A stretch of DNA of 64,000 bases from Rhodococcus sp. 06-235-1A. Its GTDB lineage: Bacteria; Actinomycetota; Actinomycetes; Mycobacteriales; Mycobacteriaceae. A program made the position numbers and the translations under genes. Of the stretch, positions 34,088 to 43,639 are shown in pieces (within the stretch, counting starts at the first letter, position 1; the number at the start of each line of letters is the position of its first letter). Location: NCBI RefSeq assembly GCF_002258785.1, contig NZ_NOYI01000007.1:1-64000 (forward strand). The letters run 5' to 3'. The notes beneath the pieces are model-generated. The model searched no databases. It was not told the DNA's origin and worked only from the letters and a program-made list of their open reading frames with translations.

Positions 34088-35281
34088 CTAGTTCGGGTCC
34101 AGCGCGATACCGGTCATCACCTTGACGCCCACGGCCAGTGCTCGCTCGTCGAGATCGAAGGTGGGCTGGTGGATGTCGAGTTGCGGTCCGGTGCCCGGCC
34201 ACACACCCAGCCGAGCCATGGCACCCGGCACTCGTTCGAGGTACCACGAGAAGTCCTCGCCGCCGCCGGACTGCGCGGTGTCGGCCAATGCGTCGGGTCC
34301 GACCCGGCCGATCGCCTTCTCGAACGTGTGCGTGGACGCCGGATCGTTGACCACGGGAGGCACACCGCGACGGTAGTGCAGCTCGAATCGTACGCCGGTC
34401 GGTGCCAGCAGGCCGGTGACGATCTCGCGGACCAACGGTTCGAGCAATGCCCAGGTCTCGTGGTCTCCGGTGCGGACGGTGCCGGTCAGCATGCCGGTCT
34501 GCGGAATGGCATTGGGGGCCTGGCCCGCCACCACCGCTCCCCACACCATCACGGTGCTGGTGCGTGGATCGATTCGTCTGCTCAGCATCCCGGGCAGACC
34601 GGTGATGACGGTTCCCAATGCGTAGACGAGGTCGGTGGTCAGGTGCGGCCGCGAGGTGTGTCCGCCGGGTGAATCCAGCCGCAGCTCGACGGTGTCGGCA
34701 GCGGAGGTGATTGCCCCGACGCGTACGCCCACCTGCCCTACCTCCAGGCGCGGATCACAGTGCAGCGCAAAGATCTTGGTGACGCCGTCGAGCGCTCCCG
34801 CGGCCACCGCATCCAGTGCGCCTCCCGGCATGACCTCCTCGGCGGGCTGAAAGATCAGGCGCACCCCGTACTGAAGATCCGGCAGCGATGCCAGCGCCAG
34901 ACCGGTCGCGAGCAGCACCGTTGTGTGCGCGTCGTGGCCGCAGGCGTGGGACACCCCCGGCACCGTCGACGAGTACACCGCACCCGTGTTCTCCTGCAGC
35001 GGTAGGGCGTCCATGTCCGCCCGCAATGCGACGCGAGGCCCGTCCGGGCCGATATCGCAGATCAACCCGGTCCCGCCGGGGAGCGGCTTGGGTGACAGAC
35101 CCGCTGCTTCCAGTCGTTCCATCACGAACGCAGTAGTGCCGAACTCGCGTCGAGCAAGTTCCGGGTTGGCGTGAATGTGCCGACGCCACAAGGACAGATC
35201 TGCCGTGTGCGACTGGATCCACCGATCGATCGCGGCTTCGGCAGCGCTGATCTCGACCACAGCGTCGTCGCCTGGGCTCAT
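34088..35281 (-). CDS. M20 family amidohydrolase/peptidase (AmiA1-like)
   Basis: 397 residues. W-R-R-H-I-H-A-N-P-E-L, A-D-M-D-A-L-P-L-Q-E, A-C-G-H-D-A-H-T-T (metal ligands), Q-P-A-E-E-V-M-P-G-G-A and G-G-G-E-D-F-S-W-Y are the M20D peptidase motifs, complete including both metal-site Glu and His residues. Members hydrolyse N-acyl amino acids or hippurate-like amides. The ATG overlaps the upstream gene stop (ATGA), so the two are coupled. Syntenic with amiA1 of M. tuberculosis. Confidence 0.85.
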   Translation of the reverse strand: MSPGDDAVVEISAAEAAIDRWIQSHTADLSLWRRHIHANPELARREFGTTAFVMERLEAAGLSPKPLPGGTGLICDIGPDGPRVALRADMDALPLQENTGAVYSSTVPGVSHACGHDAHTTVLLATGLALASLPDLQYGVRLIFQPAEEVMPGGALDAVAAGALDGVTKIFALHCDPRLEVGQVGVRVGAITSAADTVELRLDSPGGHTSRPHLTTDLVYALGTVITGLPGMLSRRIDPRTSTVMVWGAVVAGQAPNAIPQTGMLTGTVRTGDHETWALLEPLVREIVTGLLAPTGVRFELHYRRGVPPVVNDPASTHTFEKAIGRVGPDALADTAQSGGGEDFSWYLERVPGAMARLGVWPGTGPQLDIHQPTFDLDERALAVGVKVMTGIALDPN

Positions 35282-36480
35282 GGTCGCTCGGCCGATCTCG
35301 CGCTCACACCGTCGAGCAGACGCGCCCGAGTGCTGGGGTCGGCGGCGGCGCGCGCTGCGGTTCTGGCGAGACCGAGAGCGCCGTCGAGCAGCGCGCGGTC
35401 GGCCGACTCGGTGACACATGCAGCTGCGAACTCGGGCTGATGCGTCACCGCCCCTCCCGCATCGAGTCCGACGACGGGATGAATACCGGGTAGAACATTC
35501 GTCACGTTTCCCATGTCTGTGCTGCCCAACGGGCGAAATCCTTCCAAATCCGGAGCCAAGGGCGATCGGCCCAGCGCTTCGATCTCCTGACGAAAAGCCG
35601 CGACCAACCACGAATCCGGCGTCAATGCCGCGTACGTCGGTGACACCGTACGAATCTCATGGGTGCACCCGGTGGCAAGGGCCCCGGCCTCGAAACAGGC
35701 GAACGCCTTCTGCGTCAGCGTCGCGAGCGACTCCGTGGTGTTCGCCCGCAGGTAGTAGAGCAACTCGGCATGGCCGGGCACGATGTTCGGTGCCGCACCC
35801 CCGTCACTGACGATGCCGTGGAACTGCTGACCCGGCGCCAGGTGTTGCCGCAGTAGACCGAGAGCCACCTGACTGATGGTGACGGCATCGCCTGCGTTGA
35901 TTCCCCATTCGGGGGCGGCCGACGCATGCGCTGCGCGACCGGTGAACTGCACGGCGACGTCGGCCAGCGCCAGCGAGGTCGCACCCACGATGTCGAACGG
36001 TCCTGGGTGCACCATCAACGCCGCGCCGATGCCGTCGAACACTCCTCGCTCGAGCATCAACACCTTGCCGCCGCCGGTCTCCTCGGCCGGGGTGCCGAGC
36101 ACTCGAACGGTGATGCCGAGAGCATCGGCCACCGGAGCCAAAGCAAGCGCAGCACCCACCGCGGAGGCCGCAATGATGTTGTGTCCGCACGCATGACCGA
36201 TCTCGGGCAGGGCGTCGTACTCCGCGCAGATACCGATAACCAGGTCACCACTGCCGAACGACGCCGTGAACGCGGTATCCATGTCTGCCACGTTCGACTC
36301 GACCTCGAAGCGGTGCGCGCGGAGGATGTCGAGGATCTTGGCGACGCTGCGATGTTCCTCGAACGCCAGCTCGGGCTCGGCATGAATCGAGTGCGACAGT
36401 GCGACCAGTTCGCCGGTCGCGGCGGCCAGGGCGCGGTCCATGGCACCGGCCACAGCAGCACTGTTCGATTCGTCCGTCAC
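35278..36480 (-). CDS. M20 family amidohydrolase/peptidase (AmiB1-like)
   Basis: 400 residues. S-I-H-A-E-P-E-L-A-F-E-E-H, A-E-Y-D-A-L-P-E-I-G-H-A-C-G-H-N and T-P-A-E-E-T-G-G-G-K are M20D motifs, the A-E-Y-D form instead of A-D-M-D typical of AbgB/p-aminobenzoyl-glutamate hydrolase-like members. The tandem layout with the neighbouring M20 gene, different in sequence, suggests a heteromeric enzyme (as AbgA/AbgB) or two substrates. Syntenic with amiB1 of M. tuberculosis. Confidence 0.83.
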   Translation of the reverse strand: MTDESNSAAVAGAMDRALAAATGELVALSHSIHAEPELAFEEHRSVAKILDILRAHRFEVESNVADMDTAFTASFGSGDLVIGICAEYDALPEIGHACGHNIIAASAVGAALALAPVADALGITVRVLGTPAEETGGGKVLMLERGVFDGIGAALMVHPGPFDIVGATSLALADVAVQFTGRAAHASAAPEWGINAGDAVTISQVALGLLRQHLAPGQQFHGIVSDGGAAPNIVPGHAELLYYLRANTTESLATLTQKAFACFEAGALATGCTHEIRTVSPTYAALTPDSWLVAAFRQEIEALGRSPLAPDLEGFRPLGSTDMGNVTNVLPGIHPVVGLDAGGAVTHQPEFAAACVTESADRALLDGALGLARTAARAAADPSTRARLLDGVSARSAERP

Positions 36481-36552
36481 GAGAGACAGTGTGTCACTAG
36501 CGTGGCCGAGTGTCGGAACGGCTGTACCGAGTTGCGGGCAGAGACGGGCTTG

Positions 36553-37257
36553 CTACTTTCCGAAGCTGAAGTTGCTGTCGTCGGTTGCGGTGTTCAGCGC
36601 GGCAAGCAGATCCACGTGCATTCGCGCCTTGATACCGGCCAGATTCGCACCTCGGGTGCTCGTCAGCGCCGCAGCCTTCGCGACCGCGTCGGACACCAGA
36701 GACTCTTCCGGAGCCGTTGCCTCGACGATTCCGGCGGCCACGGCGTCGGCGCCGCCGTAACGGCGACCGGTCGTCATGGCCTCGACGGCCGTCTGCTTGG
36801 GCAGCCGGGAGTTGATCAACGCGGACATCCCCACGGTGAACGGCATGTTCAGATTCACCTCGGGCAGGCAGTAGTAGCCTCGGTCGGCGCGCTGGATGCG
36901 GAAGTCGTGCGAGGTGGCGAACATCGCGCCTGCTCCGAAGGCATGGCCCTGAACGGCCGCGACGGTGGCCATCGGAAACGCCAGCAGCCGGGTGTACAGC
37001 GTGTGGACACGGTCGAGGTACCAGGTGATCTTGTCCAGGTTGGCGAACAGCCAGTCGGTGTCGAGACCGTTGGTGTAGAACTTGCCTGCCGATGTGGTGA
37101 CCAGCGCAGCCGGCCCGGCCGAGGCCTCCACCTCGTCGAGCAACGCATGCGTGGCGTCGATCCAGTCCGGGTTGAATCGGTTCTCGGGATTGTCCGCACC
37201 GTCCTGGGCGCCGAGGAACAGGATGTGGACGTCTCCGTCGCGTTCGAGATAAGGCAT
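36553..37257 (-). CDS. Enoyl-CoA hydratase/isomerase (crotonase) family protein
   Basis: 234 residues, at the short end of the crotonase superfamily. [11 protein letters not shown] is the first oxyanion-hole region, and [19 protein letters not shown] the second. [10 protein letters not shown] places a Glu in the position used as base by isomerases of this type, so an enoyl-CoA delta isomerase is plausible. Starts 86 bp from the divergent phosphorylase gene. Confidence 0.83.
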   Translation of the reverse strand: MPYLERDGDVHILFLGAQDGADNPENRFNPDWIDATHALLDEVEASAGPAALVTTSAGKFYTNGLDTDWLFANLDKITWYLDRVHTLYTRLLAFPMATVAAVQGHAFGAGAMFATSHDFRIQRADRGYYCLPEVNLNMPFTVGMSALINSRLPKQTAVEAMTTGRRYGGADAVAAGIVEATAPEESLVSDAVAKAAALTSTRGANLAGIKARMHVDLLAALNTATDDSNFSFGK

Positions 37258-37343
37258 GCAGCGGATACTACTCGGCGGTAACTTGCCGGTGGCAACGTCG
37301 TCGGTCCCACATCCACCGCAGCGATCTCTTACTGTTGTTCATC

Positions 37344-38171
37344 GTGGCAACCACCGACGCACATGCGACCGACCCCGTGACCGATCCCGAGGGTGCCGCG
37401 CGCACCGCCGCCGACGCGCTCGCCGCAGCAACCGGAGTCGATACCCACACCGTGGCCATCGTCCTCGGCTCCGGCTGGCAGGGCGCAGCAGACGTGTTCG
37501 GCTCTCCCACCGCAACAGTGCGTATGGCCGACCTCCCCGGTTTCGCGCCACCGTCGGCATCGGGTCATTCCGGCACGATCACCTCGGTGGACGTCGGCGG
37601 TACCCACACCTTGCTGTTGCAGGGACGCACGCATGCCTACGAGGGCCACGACCTACGACGCGTCGTGCATCCCGTGCGCACCGCGATCGCCGCCGGTGCC
37701 ACAACCGTCGTGCTGACCAACGCTGCGGGCGGAATCAGAGAGGGCATGACCGTCGGGCAGCCCGTCCTGATCTCCGACCACCTCAATCTCACTGCTCGCT
37801 CCCCTCTCGTCGGTGCCGAGTTCGTCGATCTGGTCGACGCGTACTCCCACGAACTCCGCGCGCTCGCGGCACAGATCGATCCGTCGCTCGAGACCGGCGT
37901 CTACGCCGGTCTGCCCGGCCCGCACTACGAGACGCCTGCGGAGATCAGGATGCTGCGCACGCTGGGAGCCGACCTCGTGGGTATGTCGACGGTGCACGAA
38001 ACGATTGCCGCCCGCGCGAAGGGCGCTCGCGTCCTCGGCATCTCGCTGGTGACCAACCTTGCGGCCGGAATGACCGGCGAGCACCTGAACCACACCGAAG
38101 TACTCGCTGCCGGTAAGCAATCCGCAGCCCGGATGGGCGCACTGCTGCACGAATTGGTGTCTCGCCTGTGA
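37344..38171 (+). CDS. deoD: Purine-nucleoside phosphorylase (class II)
   Basis: About 275 residues. [39 protein letters not shown] and [12 protein letters not shown] fit the trimeric PNP family (as in mycobacteria). Cleaves inosine/guanosine with phosphate and so feeds the purine breakdown island as well as salvage. A TTG at 37335 is an alternative start. Coupled to the next gene by a GTGA overlap. Symbol follows the Mtb name of the syntenic gene. Confidence 0.9.
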   Translation: MATTDAHATDPVTDPEGAARTAADALAAATGVDTHTVAIVLGSGWQGAADVFGSPTATVRMADLPGFAPPSASGHSGTITSVDVGGTHTLLLQGRTHAYEGHDLRRVVHPVRTAIAAGATTVVLTNAAGGIREGMTVGQPVLISDHLNLTARSPLVGAEFVDLVDAYSHELRALAAQIDPSLETGVYAGLPGPHYETPAEIRMLRTLGADLVGMSTVHETIAARAKGARVLGISLVTNLAAGMTGEHLNHTEVLAAGKQSAARMGALLHELVSRL

Positions 38172-39769
38172 CCGAGGATCTCATCGAGCTCGTGCAGCGG
38201 TGGATCGCCGGCGACCCGGACCCCGCCACGCGAGAAGAACTCGACGGCCTGTCCGACGGCGAACTGGCCGACAGGTTCGGTGGGCCGTTGACTTTCGGCA
38301 CAGCCGGCCTGCGTGGACCGGTACGGGCGGGACCCAACGGGATGAATGTGGCGGTGGTCGTGAAGACCTCCGCCGGGATCGCTGCATGGTTGATCGAGAA
38401 GGGTCTGGGCGGATCCACCGTCGTCGTCGGTCGCGACGCCAGAAACGGCTCCGAGCAGTTCGCTTTCGCGGCCGCCGAAGTCTTCTCCGCCCAGGGCTTT
38501 TCGGTGGTGATGCTGCCTCGCCCCCTACCGACCCCCGTCGTCGCCTTTGCGGTGCGAGCCCTCGATGCCGAGCTCGGCGTGCAGATCACGGCGTCGCACA
38601 ACCCGGCTGCCGACAATGGGTACAAGGTCTATCTGCGTGGCGGATCGCAACTGATCCCACCCAGCGACGCTCAGATCGAATCGCTCATCGCCGCCACTCC
38701 CGACGCGACCGAGATTCCGCGCGCGATCGTGCAGCCCGGCGGCTCAGACATCGCCGCGCGATACCTCGATTCCGTTGTCGCACTACCGCGTTCGACACGG
38801 CGAGACATCCGCATCGCACTGACTCCCCTGCACGGTGTCGGTGGTGAGCTCGCGACGGCCGCACTGCGTGGTGCAGGGTTCCGCGACATCCGAGTGGTCG
38901 AGAACCAATTCGAGCCCGACCCCGCGTTCCCGACCGTGACGTTTCCCAACCCCGAGGAGCCGGGCGCGGCCGACGCGGTGCTTGCACTGGCGGCCGACGT
39001 CGACGCGGATATCGCGATCGCGCTCGACCCCGATGCCGATCGCTGTGCAGTCGGAGTTCCCGGACCCGACGGGTGGCGCATGCTGACCGGCGACGAGACC
39101 GGTGCCCTGCTCGCGAACCACCTGCTGAGCCATGCGCCCGCGGACCCGTTGGTGGCCAACACCATCGTCTCGTCGCAGCTGCTCTCGGCGCTCGCTCCCG
39201 CACGCGGCGCGCGTTATGCCCGCACCCTGACCGGTTTCAAGTGGCTCGTCCGGGCAGGCGAGGGCCTCGTGTACGCCTACGAGGAGGCCATCGGGCATTG
39301 CGTCGACCCGAACGTGGTGCGTGACAAGGACGGTATCTCGGCAGCGGTGGTGCTCGCAGATCTGACCGCCGGCCTGAAACAGGACCGGCGCACCCTGCTC
39401 GACGTGCTCGACGACCTTGCGGTCGAGTTCGGCGTACATGTGGGAGCACAGGTCTCGCGGAGGGTGCAGGACCTCGCCGAGATCGGGAACATGATGCATC
39501 GGTTGCGCGGCGAACCGCCGACGGAATTGGCCGGTCGTGCCGTCGCCGTGGTGGACTACGCCGAACGCGACGACGAATTACGCACCGACGCAGTCGAAAT
39601 CAGTGGATCGGGACTGCGGGTGATCGTGCGGCCGTCCGGTACCGAACCCAAGCTCAAGGCGTACCTCGAAGTGATCGGGCAAGTCGAGAGCCGTGACGAA
39701 CTGGCGAGCGCCCGGGTGGCAGCGGACGAGGTGCTGGCCGAACTGACCGACTTCGCCCAGCATCTCTAG
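38168..39769 (+). CDS. pmmB: Phosphomannomutase/phosphoglucomutase-like protein (PmmB)
   Basis: 533 residues. [11 protein letters not shown] near the start, T-A-S-H-N-P with the phosphorylated Ser, D-P-D-A-D-R-C metal loop, D-E-T-G-A-L-L-A, and R-P-S-G-T-E-P-K in the phosphate-binding domain make this a complete alpha-D-phosphohexomutase. It likely acts on sugar- or ribose-phosphates: being coupled to a nucleoside phosphorylase, phosphopentomutase-type activity (ribose 1-phosphate to 5-phosphate) is a reasonable guess. Confidence 0.9.
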   Translation: MTEDLIELVQRWIAGDPDPATREELDGLSDGELADRFGGPLTFGTAGLRGPVRAGPNGMNVAVVVKTSAGIAAWLIEKGLGGSTVVVGRDARNGSEQFAFAAAEVFSAQGFSVVMLPRPLPTPVVAFAVRALDAELGVQITASHNPAADNGYKVYLRGGSQLIPPSDAQIESLIAATPDATEIPRAIVQPGGSDIAARYLDSVVALPRSTRRDIRIALTPLHGVGGELATAALRGAGFRDIRVVENQFEPDPAFPTVTFPNPEEPGAADAVLALAADVDADIAIALDPDADRCAVGVPGPDGWRMLTGDETGALLANHLLSHAPADPLVANTIVSSQLLSALAPARGARYARTLTGFKWLVRAGEGLVYAYEEAIGHCVDPNVVRDKDGISAAVVLADLTAGLKQDRRTLLDVLDDLAVEFGVHVGAQVSRRVQDLAEIGNMMHRLRGEPPTELAGRAVAVVDYAERDDELRTDAVEISGSGLRVIVRPSGTEPKLKAYLEVIGQVESRDELASARVAADEVLAELTDFAQHL

Positions 39770-39782
39770 GCATCGACGCCCC

Positions 39783-40691
39783 TCAGAACAGCGCCGACTG
39801 CACCGCGGGCAGGTCCGAGGTGAACTCCCCGAGTTCGATTCGCCGACCCTTCAGCGCAGCCAGGTCCACGACGTAGCTCTCGTCGTCGACGGTGGCGATC
39901 ACCGCCTGCCCGACGCATGTCCTGATTTCGAGTCCATGAGTTCCGGTCGCGACATCCGCGGGGTAGGTGACGCGACTGACGTTCTCGCTCAACGCTTCGC
40001 GTCCGGCGGGCGGCGTCCATCTTTCGTCGATCGAGGTGCATCCGGCGATGCCTGCCGCGGTCAGCATCTCGCGGACCTGCTCGGCCCGGGCAGCGGTGGT
40101 GGCGTCGAGCCTGTCCACGTCGACCGGCAGACACAGCGAGGCCGCTTTCGCCGCGGAGCGCACCGCCTGCCGTAGCCCCATCGATTCGGTCACGAGATCC
40201 TCCGCCACCCGGACGGCCTTTCCGTCGTCGGCGTGGGCGACGTACCGCGCACAGATGGCCCCTTGCTCGGCGAGCCGGCCCCACTTACGTGTGTCCGCCG
40301 CCGTCCCGATCTTGAAGGTGCCGTTCGCGAATGCCGCCAGATAGAGCCAATGCGGTTGCATGACATGCTTTTCCAGATCACGCGAGACGAACCCGCTGCG
40401 ATGCACGGTATGCACGAACCGAAAGCTGTCCTTGTCGGCGCACGTCGCGCACTGCCCCGACGCGACGGCCCGCTCGCGGCCGGGGCACGGCACGTAGCGA
40501 GGCGGGCCGTCGGCCCGAAATGCCATGCGCCCGGTGCAGTAGCGATCGGTCGACGGACCCGGAGCGCGGTAGCCGAGTGTGCGGCCGACCAGTTCGTGAA
40601 ACTCGATCTGCTCGGTGTCGACGTCGAGCACACGCAAGCTCGGCTGCGGTGCAGGTGACGCCGCCGAGGGCCACGAGACGCCCAGGACCAA
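39783..40691 (-). CDS. DUF2797 domain protein
   Basis: About 302 residues. Residues about 45-90 hold four or five cysteines in C-T-G, Y-V-P-C-P-G-R-E and C-A-T-C, resembling a zinc ribbon. After it, W-L-Y-L-A-A-F-A-N-G-T-F-K-I-G-T-A-A-D-T is followed by R-K-x2-R-L-A-E-Q-G-A, strongly like the GIY-YIG nuclease fold, although no nuclease activity is established for DUF2797. Starts are poor: TTG at 40691, or a CTG at 40715 overlapping the upp stop (CTGA). It probably follows upp in the same transcript. Confidence 0.7.
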   Translation of the reverse strand: MVLGVSWPSAASPAPQPSLRVLDVDTEQIEFHELVGRTLGYRAPGPSTDRYCTGRMAFRADGPPRYVPCPGRERAVASGQCATCADKDSFRFVHTVHRSGFVSRDLEKHVMQPHWLYLAAFANGTFKIGTAADTRKWGRLAEQGAICARYVAHADDGKAVRVAEDLVTESMGLRQAVRSAAKAASLCLPVDVDRLDATTAARAEQVREMLTAAGIAGCTSIDERWTPPAGREALSENVSRVTYPADVATGTHGLEIRTCVGQAVIATVDDESYVVDLAALKGRRIELGEFTSDLPAVQSALF

Positions 40692-40711
40692 CCGGGCCGC
40701 GGTGTCGGAGG

Positions 40712-41335
40712 TCAGCGCGGACCGAACTGGCGATCGCCCGCATCCCCGAGACCGGGCACGATGAAGGCGTTGTCGTTGAGACCGTCGTCGATGCTCGCGG
40801 CCACCAGTCGCACCGGCAGGCCCGAGGCTTCGAGAGCGGCAACGCCTTCGGGAGCAGCAACGACGCAGATGGCAGTGACGTCCGCCGCACCGCGGCCGAC
40901 GAGAAGCTCGATCGTATGGACCATCGAACCGCCGGTGGCCAGCATCGGATCCAGTACGTAGACGGGCGTCTGCGACAGGTCGTCGGGCAGGGATTCCATG
41001 TAAGGCACCGGCTGGTGCGTGTGCTCGTCTCGCGCCATCCCGACGAATCCGACGCCGGACTGCGGGATCAGGCTGCTGGCCTTTTCGACCATGCCGAGGC
41101 CTGCGCGCAGAACCGGGACCAGCAACGGCGGTCGTGCCAGCCGGGTGCCCTCGGTGACTGCGACGGGGGTACGGATCTCGAAAGTGTCGATGTCGGCGTC
41201 GCGAGTGGCCTCGTAGACCAGCATGTGGGTGAGCTGACGCAGAGCCGTTCGGAACGTGGCGTTGTCGCTGCGCTCGTCCCGCATCGTGGTGAGCAGAGCT
41301 GCGGCCAGTGGGTGGTCGACCACGTGTGTTTCCAT
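40712..41335 (-). CDS. upp: Uracil phosphoribosyltransferase
   Basis: 207 residues, normal length. [23 protein letters not shown] (PRPP-binding loop) and G-D-A-G-D-R-Q-F-G (C-terminal uracil-binding motif) are complete UPRTase signatures. Converts uracil and PRPP to UMP; salvage. In the same neighbourhood as other nucleoside salvage genes (deoD, add, deoA, cdd). Confidence 0.95.
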   Translation of the reverse strand: METHVVDHPLAAALLTTMRDERSDNATFRTALRQLTHMLVYEATRDADIDTFEIRTPVAVTEGTRLARPPLLVPVLRAGLGMVEKASSLIPQSGVGFVGMARDEHTHQPVPYMESLPDDLSQTPVYVLDPMLATGGSMVHTIELLVGRGAADVTAICVVAAPEGVAALEASGLPVRLVAASIDDGLNDNAFIVPGLGDAGDRQFGPR

Positions 41336-41467
41336 GCGTCCAGGATAGGACTTCGGGGGTCGGACGCGAACGGCAAGTCGGGGGAACCGAATGGCGGGCA
41401 CCCGCGTCGAACCAGTTGGGCGTCGCACTCGGCGGCCCTGAATCGATTGCTTTCTCAGGGGGCACTG

Positions 41468-41800
41468 ATGGCCGAACTCGTCGTCGATACCGAGGGGGTC
41501 CTGGCGTACGGTGCGGTGGCATCGACCATGGCCGAGCAGATCGCGGCGGCGGGTGCCGCGGCCACCGCATGCGGTCCCGCTGTGCTGGCACCGGTGTTCG
41601 GCTTGATCGGACAGGAATTTCTCGGTGCCGTCACCGGCACACATCTGGCGCACACCGACGCCGTGGTGCGCCTGGCCGGAGCGGTGGCCAGCATCGGTTC
41701 CGCGGCCACCGCGTCCGCCGTCTCGTACGCCCTCACCGATGTCGGCACCGGAGCAGCTGTTGCGGCCTCGGCCGCCGGTACAGCGCTGGACGCGCGGTAG
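41468..41800 (+). CDS. Small ESX/type VII secretion-like protein (EspC/DUF2580-like)
   Basis: 110 residues, almost all Ala, Gly, Val and Thr in predicted helices: [13 protein letters not shown], then a loop and [13 protein letters not shown]. Near the C-terminal end of the second helical part, S-Y-A-L-T-D fits the YxxxD/E motif of type VII secretion substrates. AGGGGGC lies before the ATG. First gene of a four-gene cassette. The family assignment is by architecture, not by a conserved motif set. Confidence 0.55.
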   Translation: MAELVVDTEGVLAYGAVASTMAEQIAAAGAAATACGPAVLAPVFGLIGQEFLGAVTGTHLAHTDAVVRLAGAVASIGSAATASAVSYALTDVGTGAAVAASAAGTALDAR

Positions 41801-41805
41801 CGGCC

Positions 41806-42948
41806 GTGATCGACCTGTTGGCCCGTCCGATCGTCGATCTGCTCGGAGCCTTCGGCAACGGTTCGCTCCCCACCGGTGGTCCTGCCGACGTACTACGCGC
41901 GTCCTCGGCCGCGATCGAGGCTGCACAGGGAATCGGCCGAGTCGCGATCACCGAACTCGCCGCCGGTTGGAACGGCGATGCGGCCGACGCGGCCATTCGC
42001 TACGCCGAGAGCGCGCACACGTCCGCGATCGCTCTCGCCGACCACGCCGACGACATCGCTGCCGTCGTCGATCAGGCGTGCCGCGACACCAATCAGGGCT
42101 TCCTCGAACTGCAGGCCATCGTGCAGTCGTTCGTGGGCATTGCTCTCTCTGCCGGACCGATCATCACAACACCGGTAGGGCAGACCATGCTGATCTCGGC
42201 AGCCATCGAGCATCTCGAACGGGCTCTGGTGGTGGTTGCCCGTGTCCGCGCCGAATTGGCCGCGCACACTGCGAAAGTCGGTGCACTCGCTGCTCCTCCG
42301 ACGGTGCCCGCTCCCGTGGGCGGAGCTGCGCCCCCGGCCCCGGGCTCCCCCTCGAACCTCATGACCTCACCTGCGACGTCGCAGGTGATCGAGGCAGGAG
42401 AGAAGCTCGCGAAGACATTCGCGCAGTCGGTCGCCTCCTCTCCCGCCGGGGGCGAGTCGCCGAGCAGCGGTGTCGGTGGCGGTGGCGGTGGCGCACAGAA
42501 CTATCTGGGCAACCAGGCCACAGATTCCTCCCACTCGACAAACAGCGCCGGCCGGGGAGTCGAGGTACGACTGCCCGACGGCAGTGTCGTCACCGCGCCC
42601 AACGCCGAGGCAGCGGGCGCGGTCCGCAGCGCTCTGACGCAACAGGGTGTGCCGTACGCGTGGGGCGGCACCACACCGGGCAGCGGGCTCGACTGCAGCG
42701 GATTGACGCAGTGGGCATATTCGCAACAGGGCGTCGACATTCCCCGTCTGGCTCAGGAACAGGACATCGGCTCCGCCGTGGCACCGGGTGACGTCATGCC
42801 CGGCGACCTCGCGGTCTGGGACGGACACGTGGCGATGGTGATCGGAAACGGTCAGCTCGTCGAAGCGGGAGACCCGGTGCAGGTCGGACCGATCCGAACG
42901 ACCAACAGCGGTATGGGCTTCAAGGGCTTCTACCGTCCGACCGAATAA
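41806..42948 (+). CDS. NlpC/P60 peptidoglycan hydrolase with N-terminal WXG-like domain
   Basis: 380 residues. N-terminal ~165 residues are long helices with W-N-G-D-A-A-D, a WxG turn as in WXG100/ESX proteins. A Pro/Gly/Ser-rich linker (about 170-250) has a run of glycines. C-terminal ~115 residues are NlpC/P60: [12 protein letters not shown] (catalytic Cys) and [11 protein letters not shown] (His). Such a build suits a type VII-exported cell-wall hydrolase or effector. No signal peptide is seen. GTG start five bases after the previous stop. Confidence 0.8.
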   Translation: MIDLLARPIVDLLGAFGNGSLPTGGPADVLRASSAAIEAAQGIGRVAITELAAGWNGDAADAAIRYAESAHTSAIALADHADDIAAVVDQACRDTNQGFLELQAIVQSFVGIALSAGPIITTPVGQTMLISAAIEHLERALVVVARVRAELAAHTAKVGALAAPPTVPAPVGGAAPPAPGSPSNLMTSPATSQVIEAGEKLAKTFAQSVASSPAGGESPSSGVGGGGGGAQNYLGNQATDSSHSTNSAGRGVEVRLPDGSVVTAPNAEAAGAVRSALTQQGVPYAWGGTTPGSGLDCSGLTQWAYSQQGVDIPRLAQEQDIGSAVAPGDVMPGDLAVWDGHVAMVIGNGQLVEAGDPVQVGPIRTTNSGMGFKGFYRPTE

Positions 42949-42974
42949 CAGGCAGACCGAACGAAGGGCCAGCA

Positions 42975-43313
42975 ATGACGGACTCGACCACCACCGTCTT
43001 CAGCGCGGTATCGGGAACCCGATCGGGATCGGTGACGGTGAGTGCCACCGAGCACGGGCTGCCGATCGCACTCGACATCGACGAACGCGAGCTGCGCTAC
43101 GGCGGAGGCGCACTGGCTGCGACGATCCTCCAGCAGTGCGCGCGGGCGAGCGCGGCCGCTCGCGCCAAGCGCCGCACTCTGCTGGCCGAGGAGGGCGTTC
43201 CTGCCGAGGTTCTCGATCGCCTCGGACTACCCACGAATGCCCGAGTGGCTACCGCTGCGAACGAGAACCTGGCCGAGGACTTCGCACCCGCGAGTTGGCT
43301 GAGGCAGGTATGA
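42975..43313 (+). CDS. Small YbaB/EbfC-like or ESX-associated protein
   Basis: 112 residues. G-S-V-T-V-S-A-T-E-H-G-L-P-I-A-L-D-I-D matches the beta-hairpin of YbaB/EbfC-type proteins, followed by a helix A-T-I-L-Q-Q-C-A-R-A-S-A-A-A-R-A-K-R. Such proteins are commonly encoded beside WXG/ESX genes in actinobacteria. Function unknown; chaperone or nucleoid roles are proposed for the family. Overlaps the next gene (ATGA). Confidence 0.6.
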   Translation: MTDSTTTVFSAVSGTRSGSVTVSATEHGLPIALDIDERELRYGGGALAATILQQCARASAAARAKRRTLLAEEGVPAEVLDRLGLPTNARVATAANENLAEDFAPASWLRQV

Positions 43314-43624
43314 CCCACGCTCGAACCACCGAACTCGATGCTCTGGTCGGCCGCGTCCAGCACCGGCTGGACATTCTGCGCGAGACCCACGAGCAACTGG
43401 ACCGCATCAGGTTTCGAGTCACCTCACCGGACAACCTGGTGACCGTCGTCGCCGACGGATCCGGTGCGATGGTCGAACTGGAACTCGCCGAGAACCTCCG
43501 ATCCGTGTCGGCGCGCAGACTCTCGTCGACCATTGCCACTGTGGCTGCCGACGCTGCACTTGCGGCGCTCGACCAGCGCGAGGCCATCCTACAAAGTCTG
43601 CAGGCTTCGCTCACAGACTCCTGA
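43310..43624 (+). CDS. YbaB/EbfC family protein
   Basis: 104 residues. An N-terminal helix (V-G-R-V-Q-H-R-L-D-I-L-R-E-T-H-E-Q-L), then beta-strand S-P-D-N-L-V-T-V-V-A-D-G-S-G-A-M-V-E-L-E-L and a C-terminal helix. This is the YbaB/EbfC arrangement. It follows the previous gene with an ATGA overlap, so the cassette's last two genes encode a likely pair. Ends 15 bases before the Rv3311-like gene. Confidence 0.65.
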   Translation: MTHARTTELDALVGRVQHRLDILRETHEQLDRIRFRVTSPDNLVTVVADGSGAMVELELAENLRSVSARRLSSTIATVAADAALAALDQREAILQSLQASLTDS

Positions 43625-43639
43625 GATAGGCTTCGCGCC

